Below are positions 35,938 through 44,326 of a DNA stretch of 64,000 nt, piece by piece. The stretch spans positions 1 to 64,000 of the forward strand of contig NZ_UWPB01000002.1 of NCBI RefSeq assembly GCF_900604945.1, written 5' to 3'. Position numbers and translations under genes: made by a program. Position 1 is the first letter of the stretch. The number at the start of each line of letters is the position of its first letter. The stretch comes from Ruminococcus sp. Marseille-P6503. Lineage in GTDB: Bacteria; Bacillota; Clostridia; Oscillospirales; Ruminococcaceae. The notes beneath the pieces are model-generated. The model saw only the letters and a list, made by a program, of their open reading frames with translations, searched no databases and had not been told where the DNA came from.

Positions 35938-37023
35938 ATGAAATCTAACAATAAGCATAAACCTACGCTCCTGTGTCTGCTGTGCGCGATCTGTATTTCA
36001 GCCTCAGCCTGTTCAGACGCCGATAACGGTTCTTCTGCCGCGGAATCTTCTTCCGCCGCGACGGCGGCTCCGGCGGTAACCCTTCCGTCCTCGTCACAGA
36101 CCGACGGATCATCAGCTGACAGCAGCTCAGCTGAACCGCAGGAATCCTCAGAAATAACTCCGCTTATGTGGGAAGTAACCTCTGAGGACGGCACAAAAAT
36201 AACTATGCTTGGCTCCATGCACGCTCTGAAGGACGAGGTATATCCTCTGCCGGAAAAAATCGCCGAGGCGTATGAAAGCTCAGATATTCTAGCGGTAGAA
36301 TGCGATATCTCCACCGTTTCCACAAACTTTACTATTCAGCTCAAACAGCTTGAAAATATGTACTATGAAGACGGAACCACAATAAAGGATCATCTCCCAG
36401 CGGAGATTTACAACGGTCTTGTAGGCTTCGTTAAGTCCTGCGGGCTTGATATTGATAATTTTGAAACATTCAAGCTTTGGGCGCTTAATTCTCAAATGGA
36501 ACTTCTGGCTGCTCAGCAGACGGATCTAGACTCCGGCAACGGAATAGACTCATATCTGCTGGATATGGCTCACGACGACGGCAAGGAGATATACGAGGTA
36601 GAGTCTGTGGAATTTCAGCTGGATCTGCTGATGAATCTTTCCGAGGAAACCTATGAGGCTATACTGTCCTCCTACAGCGAGGAAACAAAGGACGAAATGG
36701 TCCAGTCGCTGGAGGATACCTATCAGGCGTGGATAACCGGAGATTATGATTTCTTTGCTGAATCAAACGACCTTGACGCTATGATAAAAGAATCCGAAGA
36801 AGCCGGAGAGCCTCTTACCGACGAGGAGATCAGCCTGCTTGAGGATTACCACCAGCAGCTTCTTTACGACAGGAACATAACGATGAAAAACGCTGTGGAA
36901 TCCCTGCTTGAGGGAGATAAGGACGTTTTCTATGTAGTCGGAGCGGCTCATTTCGCCGGCGAGGGCGGAATACTTGATTTGCTCGAAAAGGACGGCTACA
37001 CCGTTACTCAGGTGGAGTATTAG
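35938..37023 (+). CDS. TraB/GumN-family lipoprotein (putative metalloprotease fold)
   Basis: The 361-aa protein has a signal peptide with lipobox SASAC (Cys25), a Ser/Ala-rich linker to about residue 70, then a TraB/GumN (TIKI-like) domain. Its hallmark paired GxxH motifs are MLGSMHALKDE near the start and VVGAAHFAGEGG near the end, with Glu residues in VECDIS and VESVEF. TIKI proteins use such motifs for metal-dependent proteolysis; activity of bacterial members is mostly untested. AAGGGAG precedes the ATG. Being co-transcribed with an ABC exporter suggests a shared envelope task. A terminator follows. Confidence 0.85.
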   Translation: MKSNNKHKPTLLCLLCAICISASACSDADNGSSAAESSSAATAAPAVTLPSSSQTDGSSADSSSAEPQESSEITPLMWEVTSEDGTKITMLGSMHALKDEVYPLPEKIAEAYESSDILAVECDISTVSTNFTIQLKQLENMYYEDGTTIKDHLPAEIYNGLVGFVKSCGLDIDNFETFKLWALNSQMELLAAQQTDLDSGNGIDSYLLDMAHDDGKEIYEVESVEFQLDLLMNLSEETYEAILSSYSEETKDEMVQSLEDTYQAWITGDYDFFAESNDLDAMIKESEEAGEPLTDEEISLLEDYHQQLLYDRNITMKNAVESLLEGDKDVFYVVGAAHFAGEGGILDLLEKDGYTVTQVEY

Positions 37024-37066
37024 ACCGAAAAAACTTACGGCTGCCGCACAGCAGCAAAAATAACCG

Positions 37067-37104
37067 AAAACTGCCGCACCATATTCCAATGGTGCGGCAG
37101 TTTT
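37067..37104. terminator. Bidirectional terminator
   Basis: A perfect 16-bp stem (37067-37082 with 37089-37104, arm AAAACTGCCGCACCAT) and a 6-nt loop have A/T tracts on each side. It separates the convergent TraB/GumN and anti-sigma genes. Confidence 0.9.
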
Positions 37105-37118
37105 CGCGATATTTAAGA

Positions 37119-38687
37119 TTATGATTGACTATTATACTGCTCTATCATGATTTCGCTGTTTATTTCATCTGTATCGGAACTGTAGATATCATAAATAAAA
37201 GCCGATTCTCTTTCTGTTCTCATTAAATACAATGACACTCTGCCGTTTGCGGTAACAGGCAGTATTCCTACGATATTGTATTTTGAAACGTCGGATATAC
37301 TCCAGTCAGTAATCTTATCCCCCGTATCTATCTGATATACTTCAATTTCCAGACGTTCAACATCATAATATTCCCGTGACAGGGTATCAAAGACCTCTTT
37401 CATATATACTAAATATTCGCCGTCATCTGATACTATAAAGTTTGACGCCTCATTTACATAGCCGATCTGTATATCGGCTTCAGACAAACCGTTTAATTCC
37501 TCGCTATATACTACCTGACCGTCGGAACCGCAGCGCGTTACTTTTATATTATCCTCCGACTCACTGTAATAATAGAAGCCTCCGTTACGATCCGTACCTA
37601 TGACCGATAATGTCGTATTATCCTGCGATTTCTGAGATATAAGCGCGTTAGTCATACATTCGCCTGTCTGAGTGAACGTAAGGAATCCTATTTCATCTTC
37701 CTCAACCTCGCCGCTTTCATAACTGAACATATTGTAGTACAGCGTTCCGTCCGAAGCGGCATAGACGTTTATTACATTTTCCTCGCCTATGCTTTCCCCC
37801 GCGGGATCAACTACGGGATATTTTTTTACTTCTCCATTTACGTTTGCCGTATATATTACAGCGTTGTTTTCACTATTCCAAAAATACATCGTTTTCATAT
37901 CATTTGAAAAGGTTGACTGATATTCGACTATTTCAACTTCAAAGCTGGTATAATCAAGTTCGTCAAAATCCACATTAAATACGTTTTTCCCTTCATTAAA
38001 GCTGTATCCGTATACTTCATTTCCTACGAGAATATACGCTCCCCCGTTGACAAACCGGCCGCTTAAGTAAGAGACGCTCTCATAGGCTTCACAGCTTACG
38101 CTGTAAAGCTCATTGAAATCTCCTGCCGAAGCGTCCATGCTTCCGAGAGAAACGCTCCCTTCTCCGCTGTAACAGAGATACAGAATATATATCCGCCCGT
38201 CAGCCTCGCATATATCGCAAATATCTATTACGCTTTGGGATTCCCCTGTTGCTTTAGACACTATCTCTTTAAAATCAACCGAAGTAGTCCCAGGCACAAC
38301 ATGATATAAATCATTTTCCAGATTAGGAGTCCAATCGTTCATGTCCTGTTGCACCTGAGCCGCGCTTTCCGCGCCTGAGCTTACTGCCGCAGGCGGAGCT
38401 TCATTTTCGTCCTTTTTTATTTCTCCCTCAATATACAGCTGCGCAAAAACTGCCGCAATGCATACCGCCGCCGCTGCCGCTATTGAAACAAAGGACCTTG
38501 AACTTTTTATTTTTGCTCCTTCCGCTGGTTTTGCCTTTACCGCGTTCTCAGGCATTGCTTCTCTTTCCTTCTGATCTTCCAGCAGACGATTCAAAACCCT
38601 TTTCTTTGATTCATCAGGCATTCTGATCCTTTCAAATTCAGCCTTAATCGGATCGCTTTTTTCTGTTTCTATAATTCTGTTAATCAT
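37119..38687 (-). CDS. Probable anti-sigma factor with large extracytoplasmic domain
   Basis: The 522-aa protein has a cytoplasmic N-terminus (about 1-64) with ERIRMPDESKKRVLNRLLED, which resembles the short helix of clostridial anti-sigma proteins. A single membrane helix (about 65-86) and an Ala/Ser-rich stalk follow, then about 400 residues of repeated beta-strand segments (GRIYILYLCYSG, GGAYILVGNEVYGY, GTLYYNMFSY, GGFYYYSES), probably a beta-propeller-like sensor. It lies 81 bp downstream of an ECF sigma factor on the same strand. The role is inferred from topology and pairing. The sensed signal is unknown. Confidence 0.75.
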   Translation of the reverse strand: MINRIIETEKSDPIKAEFERIRMPDESKKRVLNRLLEDQKEREAMPENAVKAKPAEGAKIKSSRSFVSIAAAAAVCIAAVFAQLYIEGEIKKDENEAPPAAVSSGAESAAQVQQDMNDWTPNLENDLYHVVPGTTSVDFKEIVSKATGESQSVIDICDICEADGRIYILYLCYSGEGSVSLGSMDASAGDFNELYSVSCEAYESVSYLSGRFVNGGAYILVGNEVYGYSFNEGKNVFNVDFDELDYTSFEVEIVEYQSTFSNDMKTMYFWNSENNAVIYTANVNGEVKKYPVVDPAGESIGEENVINVYAASDGTLYYNMFSYESGEVEEDEIGFLTFTQTGECMTNALISQKSQDNTTLSVIGTDRNGGFYYYSESEDNIKVTRCGSDGQVVYSEELNGLSEADIQIGYVNEASNFIVSDDGEYLVYMKEVFDTLSREYYDVERLEIEVYQIDTGDKITDWSISDVSKYNIVGILPVTANGRVSLYLMRTERESAFIYDIYSSDTDEINSEIMIEQYNSQS

Positions 38688-38768
38688 TGACCTGACCTCG
38701 CTTTCCGCTTTGCCGTCATCCGTTTGTTATAATAAAAAGCGCTTTTTAATATGTATACGCATTAACTT

Positions 38769-39236
38769 TTACCCATCCTCCGCCGCGAGCATTTTTTTTA
38801 ATCTTTTTCTGCCCTTATGAAGCCAGCTGTATACGGTGCTTTCGCTTACATAATATATCTTTCCTATCTCCTCTGCCGAATAGCCCTCATAATAATAAAG
38901 GTATACGGCGTTTCTCAGTTTTTCCGGCAGCTCAAGCACCGCTTCCATTGTTTCGCTGATTTCAAAATCCGCTGTTCTCTCCATTGCCGTTTCACATTCC
39001 CCGGCGTTTGCGGCTTTTCTTCTCCACCAATGACTTAAGGTATTTCTGCAAAGATTCTGAGCCGTTACGATAAGCCACGCCTTTTCATGCTCAGGGCTTT
39101 CAAAAAATGCGCCGTGCTCCATATACTTCAAAAATACAGCGGATACGGCGTCCTCTATATCGTGCTGATTTCCCTTGAAATACATAAAGCTTATTCTGTA
39201 TACCATATCGGCATACATTCCAAAGGCTCTTTCCAC
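38769..39236 (-). CDS. ECF-type RNA polymerase sigma factor
   Basis: The 155-aa protein has sigma region 2 (YADMVYRISFMYFKGNQHDIEDAVSAVFLKY) and region 4 (LPEKLRNAVYLYYYEGYSAEEIGKIYYVSESTVYSWLHKGRKRL) joined by a short basic linker. It should direct a small regulon under control of the membrane protein encoded downstream. The first canonical start in frame is GTG at 39236, but the strong GGGGGGAG lies 21 nt upstream of it, too far. That site is placed for the in-frame ATC six codons earlier, which would add ITTHKD-like residues usual in this family. The start is therefore uncertain. Confidence 0.88.
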   Translation of the reverse strand: MERAFGMYADMVYRISFMYFKGNQHDIEDAVSAVFLKYMEHGAFFESPEHEKAWLIVTAQNLCRNTLSHWWRRKAANAGECETAMERTADFEISETMEAVLELPEKLRNAVYLYYYEGYSAEEIGKIYYVSESTVYSWLHKGRKRLKKMLAAEDG

Positions 39237-39365
39237 ATCTTTATGTGTCGTGATCCGCTCCCCCCTTTGTGCAATACGTTATATTTGTTTGAAAAGCTTT
39301 TCATTTATAATACAATTCAAAAGCCGGATTTCTTGTTAATATTCTGTAAACACTGAAAAAAAAAA

Positions 39366-39398
39366 AGAACCTCTCCGCATATAACCGGAAAGGCTCTC
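39366..39398 (-). terminator. acpP terminator
   Basis: On the minus strand an imperfect stem (AGAGCCTTTCCGG with CGGAGAGGTTCT) is followed by a run of about ten T residues. It closes the fatty-acid operon. Confidence 0.75.
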
Positions 39399-39412
39399 AC
39401 AAACTTACGAAA

Positions 39413-39649
39413 TTAATCCTCGTTTGAAGCTGACTCGATATATTTTACAATATCTCCGACAGTTTTGATGTTTTCAACCTCTTCGTCAGGAATTTCAACA
39501 TCAAACTCCTCTTCGATCGACATAACAAGGTCAACAACGTCAAGCGAATCTGCACCCAGGTCGTCAACGATCGATGATTCCATAGTAACATCGTTCTCAT
39601 CGGCGTCAAGCTGATCTACAACGATATCACGAACCTTTTCAAATACCAC
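39413..39649 (-). CDS. acpP: Acyl carrier protein
   Basis: ACP carries growing acyl chains on 4'-phosphopantetheine. The attachment motif is [13 protein letters not shown]. The protein is acidic and four-helical in pattern. GTG at 39649 gives the usual 78 residues beginning VFEKVRDIV and has GGAGG 9 nt upstream; the in-frame GTG at 39658 lies against that ribosome site and is unlikely. Its own promoter lies upstream, so it can be expressed apart from the acc/fab operon. Confidence 0.95.
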   Translation of the reverse strand: MVFEKVRDIVVDQLDADENDVTMESSIVDDLGADSLDVVDLVMSIEEEFDVEIPDEEVENIKTVGDIVKYIESASNED

Positions 39650-39709
39650 TGAAAGCACCCTCCATTCTGCTTAAGAATATGCGGCAGCACAGCAAGCCTA
39701 TGATGCCTT

Positions 39710-39738
39710 ATAATAGTTGAGCCGAACAGCAGCCTCAA
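39710..39738 (-). promoter_or_regulatory. Promoter of acpP
   Basis: On the minus strand, TTGAGG (39738-39733) and TATTAT (39715-39710) have a 17-bp spacer in the accA-acpP gap. Confidence 0.6.
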
Positions 39739-39752
39739 TGCCTTTAATTAGG

Positions 39753-40565
39753 CTAAATGCCATTCTCTTGAAATTCGCCAACTATCCTAAACTTATTATA
39801 ACGTTCATTGAGCAATTCGTCAAGTCCTTTTTTCAATTTTCTTTGCATCGCCTCATAAATATAGTCGGATATATTTTCAGCGGTCTGCTCGCAGTCGTTA
39901 TGAGCGCCTCCGGCAGGCTCGGCAATAATATAATCGCAAACCTTGAGCCGCTGAAGATCCTCCGCGGTTATCTTCATAATATCGCAGGCTTCGCGCTCTC
40001 TTGACGCGTCCTTCCACAGAATGGACGCAAAGCCTCTGGGAGATATAACCGAATAAATCGCATTCTCAAGCATTGCAAGCTCGTCGCATACCGCCATAGC
40101 AATCGCTCCGCCTGAGCCTCCCTCGCCAAGTATAATGGAAATAACGGGCGTTTTAAGCGTCATAAACTCCATAATGCATTGGGCGATAGCCTCGCCCTGT
40201 CCCCGCTTTTCAGCTTCTACACCGCAGAACGCTCCCGACGTATCAACCAGACATATAACCGGTCTGCGGAACTTCTCCGCCTGCTTGGCAAGCCTGAGAG
40301 CCTTTCTGTAGCCCTCGGGATGAGGCATACCGAAATTACATTCCTTATTTTCCTCAAGATTTCTTCCCTTTACCTGAGCGATGACCGTAACAGGCATACC
40401 CTTGAAACGGCATACTCCGCCCATTATCGCTCCGTCGTCGCCGTAATAACGGTCGCCGTGCATTTCATAGAAATCGTCAAATATAAGCGGAATATAATCC
40501 CTTACCGTCGGCCTGCCCTTATGACGTATTATGTCAAGCCTCTGGCTGGCTGTAAGATTACTCAT
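39753..40565 (-). CDS. accA: Acetyl-CoA carboxylase carboxyltransferase subunit alpha
   Basis: AccA forms the carboxyltransferase with AccD. The 270-aa protein has the crotonase-fold motifs GHPEGYRKALRLAKQAEKF-like MPHPEGYRKALR, VDTSGAFCGVEAE and ILGEGGSGGAIAMAVCD with the oxyanion-hole glycines. It starts inside the accD 3' end (8-bp overlap) with AAGGAGG upstream, so the subunits are translationally coupled and made in equal amounts. It is slightly shorter than the E. coli subunit, as common in Firmicutes. Confidence 0.95.
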   Translation of the reverse strand: MSNLTASQRLDIIRHKGRPTVRDYIPLIFDDFYEMHGDRYYGDDGAIMGGVCRFKGMPVTVIAQVKGRNLEENKECNFGMPHPEGYRKALRLAKQAEKFRRPVICLVDTSGAFCGVEAEKRGQGEAIAQCIMEFMTLKTPVISIILGEGGSGGAIAMAVCDELAMLENAIYSVISPRGFASILWKDASREREACDIMKITAEDLQRLKVCDYIIAEPAGGAHNDCEQTAENISDYIYEAMQRKLKKGLDELLNERYNKFRIVGEFQENGI

Positions 40566-41442
40566 GCGCTCCGCCCTCCTTGGAATTATGAAGCTTAAGA
40601 AGATGTGCCAGCGTTCTCCGCATTTTCTTACGCTCCACGATCATATCTACAAAGCCCGATTCAAGCATAAACTCCGCAGACTGGAATTCGTCCGGCAGCT
40701 TCTGCTTTATGGTGCCCTCGATAACTCTTCTGCCTGCAAAGCCTATAAGCACCTTGGGTTCCGCTATAATAATATCTCCAAGCGACGCAAATGACGCCGT
40801 TACGCCGCCTGTGGTAGGATCGGTCATAACGGTAATATAAAGCAGCCCCGCTTCGCTGTGACGGGCTACGGCTCCGCTGGTTTTAGCCATCTGCATAAGA
40901 GAAACTATACCCTCCTGCATTCTCGCGCCGCCAGACGCCGTAAACGCAACTACAGGCAGGCGGTTTTCCGTAGCGTATTCAAAGGCTCTGGTAATCTTCT
41001 CGCCGACTACGCTGCCCATTGACGCCATCATAAAATTCGAATCCATTACTATAATAACTACATCCTCGCCCCTGATCGCGGCTCTTCCTGTTATAACAGC
41101 GTCACTCAGACCCGTTTTTTCCCTGAGAGCCTTCTGTTTTTCCTCATAATCGGGAAAATCAATAGGGTTTTTGGATATCATCTGCGCGTCAAATTCCTCA
41201 AGGCTGCCCTTGTCTACAGTAATATCCAGCCTTTCCCTCGACGTCAGACGTGAATGATAATTACAGTTAGGGCAGACCTTTCCGTTATTCTGAAAATCCT
41301 CTATCAGCGTAACGCTTGCGCATCTGGGACATTTAAACAGCAGTCCCTTCGGAATGTCGGTTTTGCTTTTCTTAACGGTGTCTGATTTTCCGTCTCCGCC
41401 GTTAAAACGGGTTTTTACTACCGAAAACAAATCCTCCAGCAT
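40558..41442 (-). CDS. accD: Acetyl-CoA carboxylase carboxyltransferase subunit beta
   Basis: The 294-aa protein has an N-terminal zinc ribbon (CPRCASVTLIEDF, then CPNCNYH) and the carboxyltransferase domain with MGSVVGEKI, GGARMQEG and TDPTTGGVTASFA. The zinc ribbon binds nucleic acid in other AccD proteins and can autoregulate translation. AAAGGGG 8 nt before ATG supports the start. It follows accC by 16 bp. Confidence 0.95.
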   Translation of the reverse strand: MLEDLFSVVKTRFNGGDGKSDTVKKSKTDIPKGLLFKCPRCASVTLIEDFQNNGKVCPNCNYHSRLTSRERLDITVDKGSLEEFDAQMISKNPIDFPDYEEKQKALREKTGLSDAVITGRAAIRGEDVVIIVMDSNFMMASMGSVVGEKITRAFEYATENRLPVVAFTASGGARMQEGIVSLMQMAKTSGAVARHSEAGLLYITVMTDPTTGGVTASFASLGDIIIAEPKVLIGFAGRRVIEGTIKQKLPDEFQSAEFMLESGFVDMIVERKKMRRTLAHLLKLHNSKEGGAHE

Positions 41443-41458
41443 TTAAACCGTCCCCTTT

Positions 41459-42802
41459 CTATAAAATGTCCGTCCGGCCAAGAAAACCGTTGTCATAATC
41501 GCCCTTCAGAAAAGCCTCCGTACGGATAAGCTTCAGCTGAAAATCTATATTGGTAGCAACTCCGTCAACAATAAACTCCGAAAGCGCCCATGTCATTTTG
41601 GCAATAGCCTCCTCGCGGGTGGCTCCGTGCACGATAAGCTTCGCAATCATACTGTCATAATAAGGAGATATTTCATAGCCCTGATAAACCGCGCTGTCAA
41701 CTCTTATGCCGGGACCTCCGGGAATGTGCAGCGACTGAATCACACCCGGCGACGGTCTGAAGCCCAATGCCGGATTTTCCGCGTTTATTCTGCATTCTAT
41801 CGCATGACCGCTTATTTTTACATCCTCCTGCCTTATTGCCAGATGTTCTCCGGAAGCAATAAGCAGCTGCTGCTTTACAAGATCTACTCCGGTAACCTCC
41901 TCGGTTATTGGATGCTCCACCTGTATACGGGTATTCATTTCCATGAAGTAGAAATTACCCTTGCCGTCCACCAGGAATTCAATAGTTCCGGCGTTTCTGT
42001 AGCCGCATACCTTAGCCGCCTTTACAGCCGCCTCGCCCATTTTCCTGCGAAGCTCCTCGGTCATTACAGGCGACGGAGCCTCCTCCAGCACCTTCTGATT
42101 TCTTCTCTGCATAGAGCAGTCTCTTTCTCCCAGATAAATAACGTCTCCGTAATTATCCGCAAGTATCTGAATTTCGATGTGCTTCGGATTTTCAATAAAC
42201 TTTTCTATGTATATCTCGTCGTTTCCGAAGCAGGCAAGCGCCTCCTGCTTCGCCGCGGTCATCTGCGCGTCAAGCTCATCGTCTGAACGGACGATCCTTA
42301 TGCCTCTGCCGCCGCCGCCCGCTGACGCCTTGACCATAACGGGATAGCCCAGCTCATTGGCAAGGGTATGAGCCGCGTGGATATTTGAAATTGCTCCGTC
42401 GGAGCCCATTATTACCGGCACTCCCGCTTCTTTCATCGTTTCCTTTGCCTGAGCCTTGTCGCCGAGCATTTCAATGCTGTGCGCCCTTGGACCTATAAAC
42501 GTGATCCCGCACTTCTCGCAGGTTCTGGCAAACGCGGGATTTTCCGATAAAAAACCAAAGCCGGGGTGAACGGCGTCCGCCCCCGTTATCTCACAGGCAG
42601 ATATAATCGCTCTCACATTAAGATAGCTGTCCTTGCTTGCCGCGGGACCAATACAAACCGCCTCGTCGGCAATTTTTGCGTGAAGAGCGTTTTTATCAGC
42701 TGTGGAATATACCGCGACCGTATGTATGCCAAGCTCTCTGCAAGCTCGTATCACACGAACTGCAATTTCTCCGCGGTTCGCAATTAAAACCTTTTTGAAC
42801 AT
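41459..42802 (-). CDS. accC: Biotin carboxylase
   Basis: AccC carboxylates biotin on AccB using ATP and bicarbonate. The protein begins MFKKVLIANRGEIAVRVIRA. The ATP-grasp motifs include KASAGGGGRGIR, ERDCSMQRRNQKV and EMNTRIQVEHPITE. ATG 42802 has AAAGG at 10 nt and gives 447 aa, the family norm; an in-frame ATG six codons upstream (42820) is less likely. A gap of about 215 bp to fabZ is wider than elsewhere in the operon and could hold a second promoter, although none is clear. Confidence 0.95.
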   Translation of the reverse strand: MFKKVLIANRGEIAVRVIRACRELGIHTVAVYSTADKNALHAKIADEAVCIGPAASKDSYLNVRAIISACEITGADAVHPGFGFLSENPAFARTCEKCGITFIGPRAHSIEMLGDKAQAKETMKEAGVPVIMGSDGAISNIHAAHTLANELGYPVMVKASAGGGGRGIRIVRSDDELDAQMTAAKQEALACFGNDEIYIEKFIENPKHIEIQILADNYGDVIYLGERDCSMQRRNQKVLEEAPSPVMTEELRRKMGEAAVKAAKVCGYRNAGTIEFLVDGKGNFYFMEMNTRIQVEHPITEEVTGVDLVKQQLLIASGEHLAIRQEDVKISGHAIECRINAENPALGFRPSPGVIQSLHIPGGPGIRVDSAVYQGYEISPYYDSMIAKLIVHGATREEAIAKMTWALSEFIVDGVATNIDFQLKLIRTEAFLKGDYDNGFLGRTDIL

Positions 42803-43017
42803 AGCCTTTTCGCCTTTCATAAAGAAATTTCAAGAAAATCTATTCTTACTGCACTCTTGCAAATGGTTTTCATATCTGTTTTGATAAGCGGCAAAGCCGA
42901 AAAAACTATTGCTGCCTAGCGCATTTAATAAATACTCGGTTACTTTTCGTGGGAATCGTTATCCTTCCCTAGCCCGCTTGTGAAAACCTTTTCAAGCTCC
43001 GTATCCGATTTCCCTGT

Positions 43018-43449
43018 CTACTTTATCGCAAAGGTGATCTCCGCGGAAACCGCCTTTTTGCCGTTGACCGTAGCAAGCGCCTTTCCTACTCCTATCGGTC
43101 CCTTTACCTTGATTATCTCGACCTCGATATTGAGAGTATCGCCGGGCAGAACCTGCTGACGGAACTTACAATCCTTTATGCCGCCGAAAAGACCTATTTT
43201 GCCCTTGTTCTCAGGCATTGCAAGCAGCGCTACCGCTCCCGCCTGCGCGCACATTTCCACCATAAGCACGCCCGGTGTGACCGGATAGTCTGGAAAATGG
43301 CCCTTGAACCAGAACTCGTCCTCTTTCATATATTTCGTAGCGACAACGCGCTTTCCTACCTCAAGCTCGTTTACCTCGTCGATAAGCAGAAAGGGATCGC
43401 GGTGAGGGATTATCTCCATGATCTGCTCTTTATTCAAAACTACTGCCAT
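43018..43449 (-). CDS. fabZ: 3-hydroxyacyl-ACP dehydratase FabZ
   Basis: This hot-dog-fold dehydratase forms trans-2-enoyl-ACP. The 143-aa protein has IIPHRDPFLLIDEV, the catalytic His region FKGHFPDYPVTPGVLMVE (His and Glu) and AQAGAVALLAMPENKG. GGAGG is 8 nt before the ATG. It starts 13 bp after the ADP-ribosyltransferase-like gene. No FabN or FabM isomerase is seen here, so the route to unsaturated acyl chains must lie elsewhere or be absent. Confidence 0.95.
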   Translation of the reverse strand: MAVVLNKEQIMEIIPHRDPFLLIDEVNELEVGKRVVATKYMKEDEFWFKGHFPDYPVTPGVLMVEMCAQAGAVALLAMPENKGKIGLFGGIKDCKFRQQVLPGDTLNIEVEIIKVKGPIGVGKALATVNGKKAVSAEITFAIK

Positions 43450-43462
43450 TGTTTTTCCTCCG

Positions 43463-43783
43463 TTATTCGCCGAGCCTCTGAATCAATCTGACCCTGAGAG
43501 GTCTTTTGGTCAGAAATTCGGCGTTTTTATCCATAGTCGTATTCGGGTGCCGATAAATGTCCGTTCCTATTTCCAACGGTTCGTCGATAACGTAAAGCAG
43601 CCCATTTTCGCTGCCGTTATGAGAAATACTGCCGCTGTCGTCATAGGAAAGACGCGAAGGCTTGTGGGAAAACGCTTCGGCAAGCTCTCTCCACTGAGTA
43701 ATGGTACTCCCCTCTCTGAGCGTATCAAATAAACGATCCGAGCCGTGATACCATAAGCCGTTACTGTCGATCTTTATTTCCAT
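43463..43783 (-). CDS. Arr-like ADP-ribosyltransferase-fold protein in the FAS-II operon
   Basis: The 106-aa soluble protein starts NGLWYHGSDRLFDTLREGST, resembling the F-x-H-G-(T/S) opening of Arr-type ADP-ribosyltransferases. It ends with LLYVIDEPLEIG and FLTKRPLRVRLI, which parallels the Arr ending (I-Y-x-V-E-P ... E-P-L-R-V). His13 would be the NAD-binding His. TITQWRELAEAFSHKPS is well ordered but has no obvious catalytic Glu. GGAGG at 10 nt gives a good start. It is embedded between accB (57 bp) and fabZ (13 bp), so it is co-transcribed with lipid synthesis. KptA-like phosphotransferases share the fold and are an alternative. I am moderately sure of the fold and not of the function. Confidence 0.55.
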   Translation of the reverse strand: MEIKIDSNGLWYHGSDRLFDTLREGSTITQWRELAEAFSHKPSRLSYDDSGSISHNGSENGLLYVIDEPLEIGTDIYRHPNTTMDKNAEFLTKRPLRVRLIQRLGE

Positions 43784-43840
43784 TCAAACGCCACCTCCTC
43801 ACAGAAGCACAGCACATACTAAAACGGATATTTCAAGCTT

Positions 43841-44314
43841 CTACCCGATAATCATAACCGTCTGGTCAAATTCCAGAGAATCTCCGTCGTTTACAAGGAT
43901 CTCCTTGACAACTCCGTCAAATTCGCTCTGAACCTCGCTCATTACCTTCATCGACTCGATAATGAATATCGTATCTCCCTTTTTCACCTGCTGTCCAACC
44001 GTTACAAACGGCTTGTCGTTAGGCGACGGAGCGGCGTAAAACGTTCCTACGATCGGAGCCTTGACCTGATTTCCTGAAACCGCGGAAGCCGACTTCTCCA
44101 AAACCTGTGCCGCCGGTTCCTGCTGCTGTACGGCAGCCGGAGCCGCAGCCATAGGAGGCATCGCAGGAGGAGGGGGAGGACATTTTTTGCCCTTTACCGT
44201 TATCTCCCTGTCCCCGTCTATTATGGTTATCTCGCCGAGGTTACGGCTATTTACGATATCGGCAAGCTTTTCTACAGTATCAAGGTCGAACTGACCGTAA
44301 ATTTTTTCACTCAT
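43841..44314 (-). CDS. accB: Biotin carboxyl carrier protein of acetyl-CoA carboxylase
   Basis: The 157-aa protein has an N-terminal domain, a Pro/Ala-rich hinge (CPPPPPAMPPMAAAPAA) and a C-terminal biotinyl domain. The biotin-lysine motif is ESMKVMSEV, a slight variant of the usual EAMK(M/L)MNE but with Met-Lys-x-Met intact. AAGGAG precedes the ATG. It follows fabF by 12 bp. Confidence 0.95.
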   Translation of the reverse strand: MSEKIYGQFDLDTVEKLADIVNSRNLGEITIIDGDREITVKGKKCPPPPPAMPPMAAAPAAVQQQEPAAQVLEKSASAVSGNQVKAPIVGTFYAAPSPNDKPFVTVGQQVKKGDTIFIIESMKVMSEVQSEFDGVVKEILVNDGDSLEFDQTVMIIG

Positions 44315-44326
44315 TGCAGTTTCTCC

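Noticed and set aside
43841-44314. AccB biotin site ESMKVM as a loss-of-function variant
   Set aside because: The Met-Lys-x-Met core is intact; Ser for Ala before it is a tolerated change, so it should be biotinylated.
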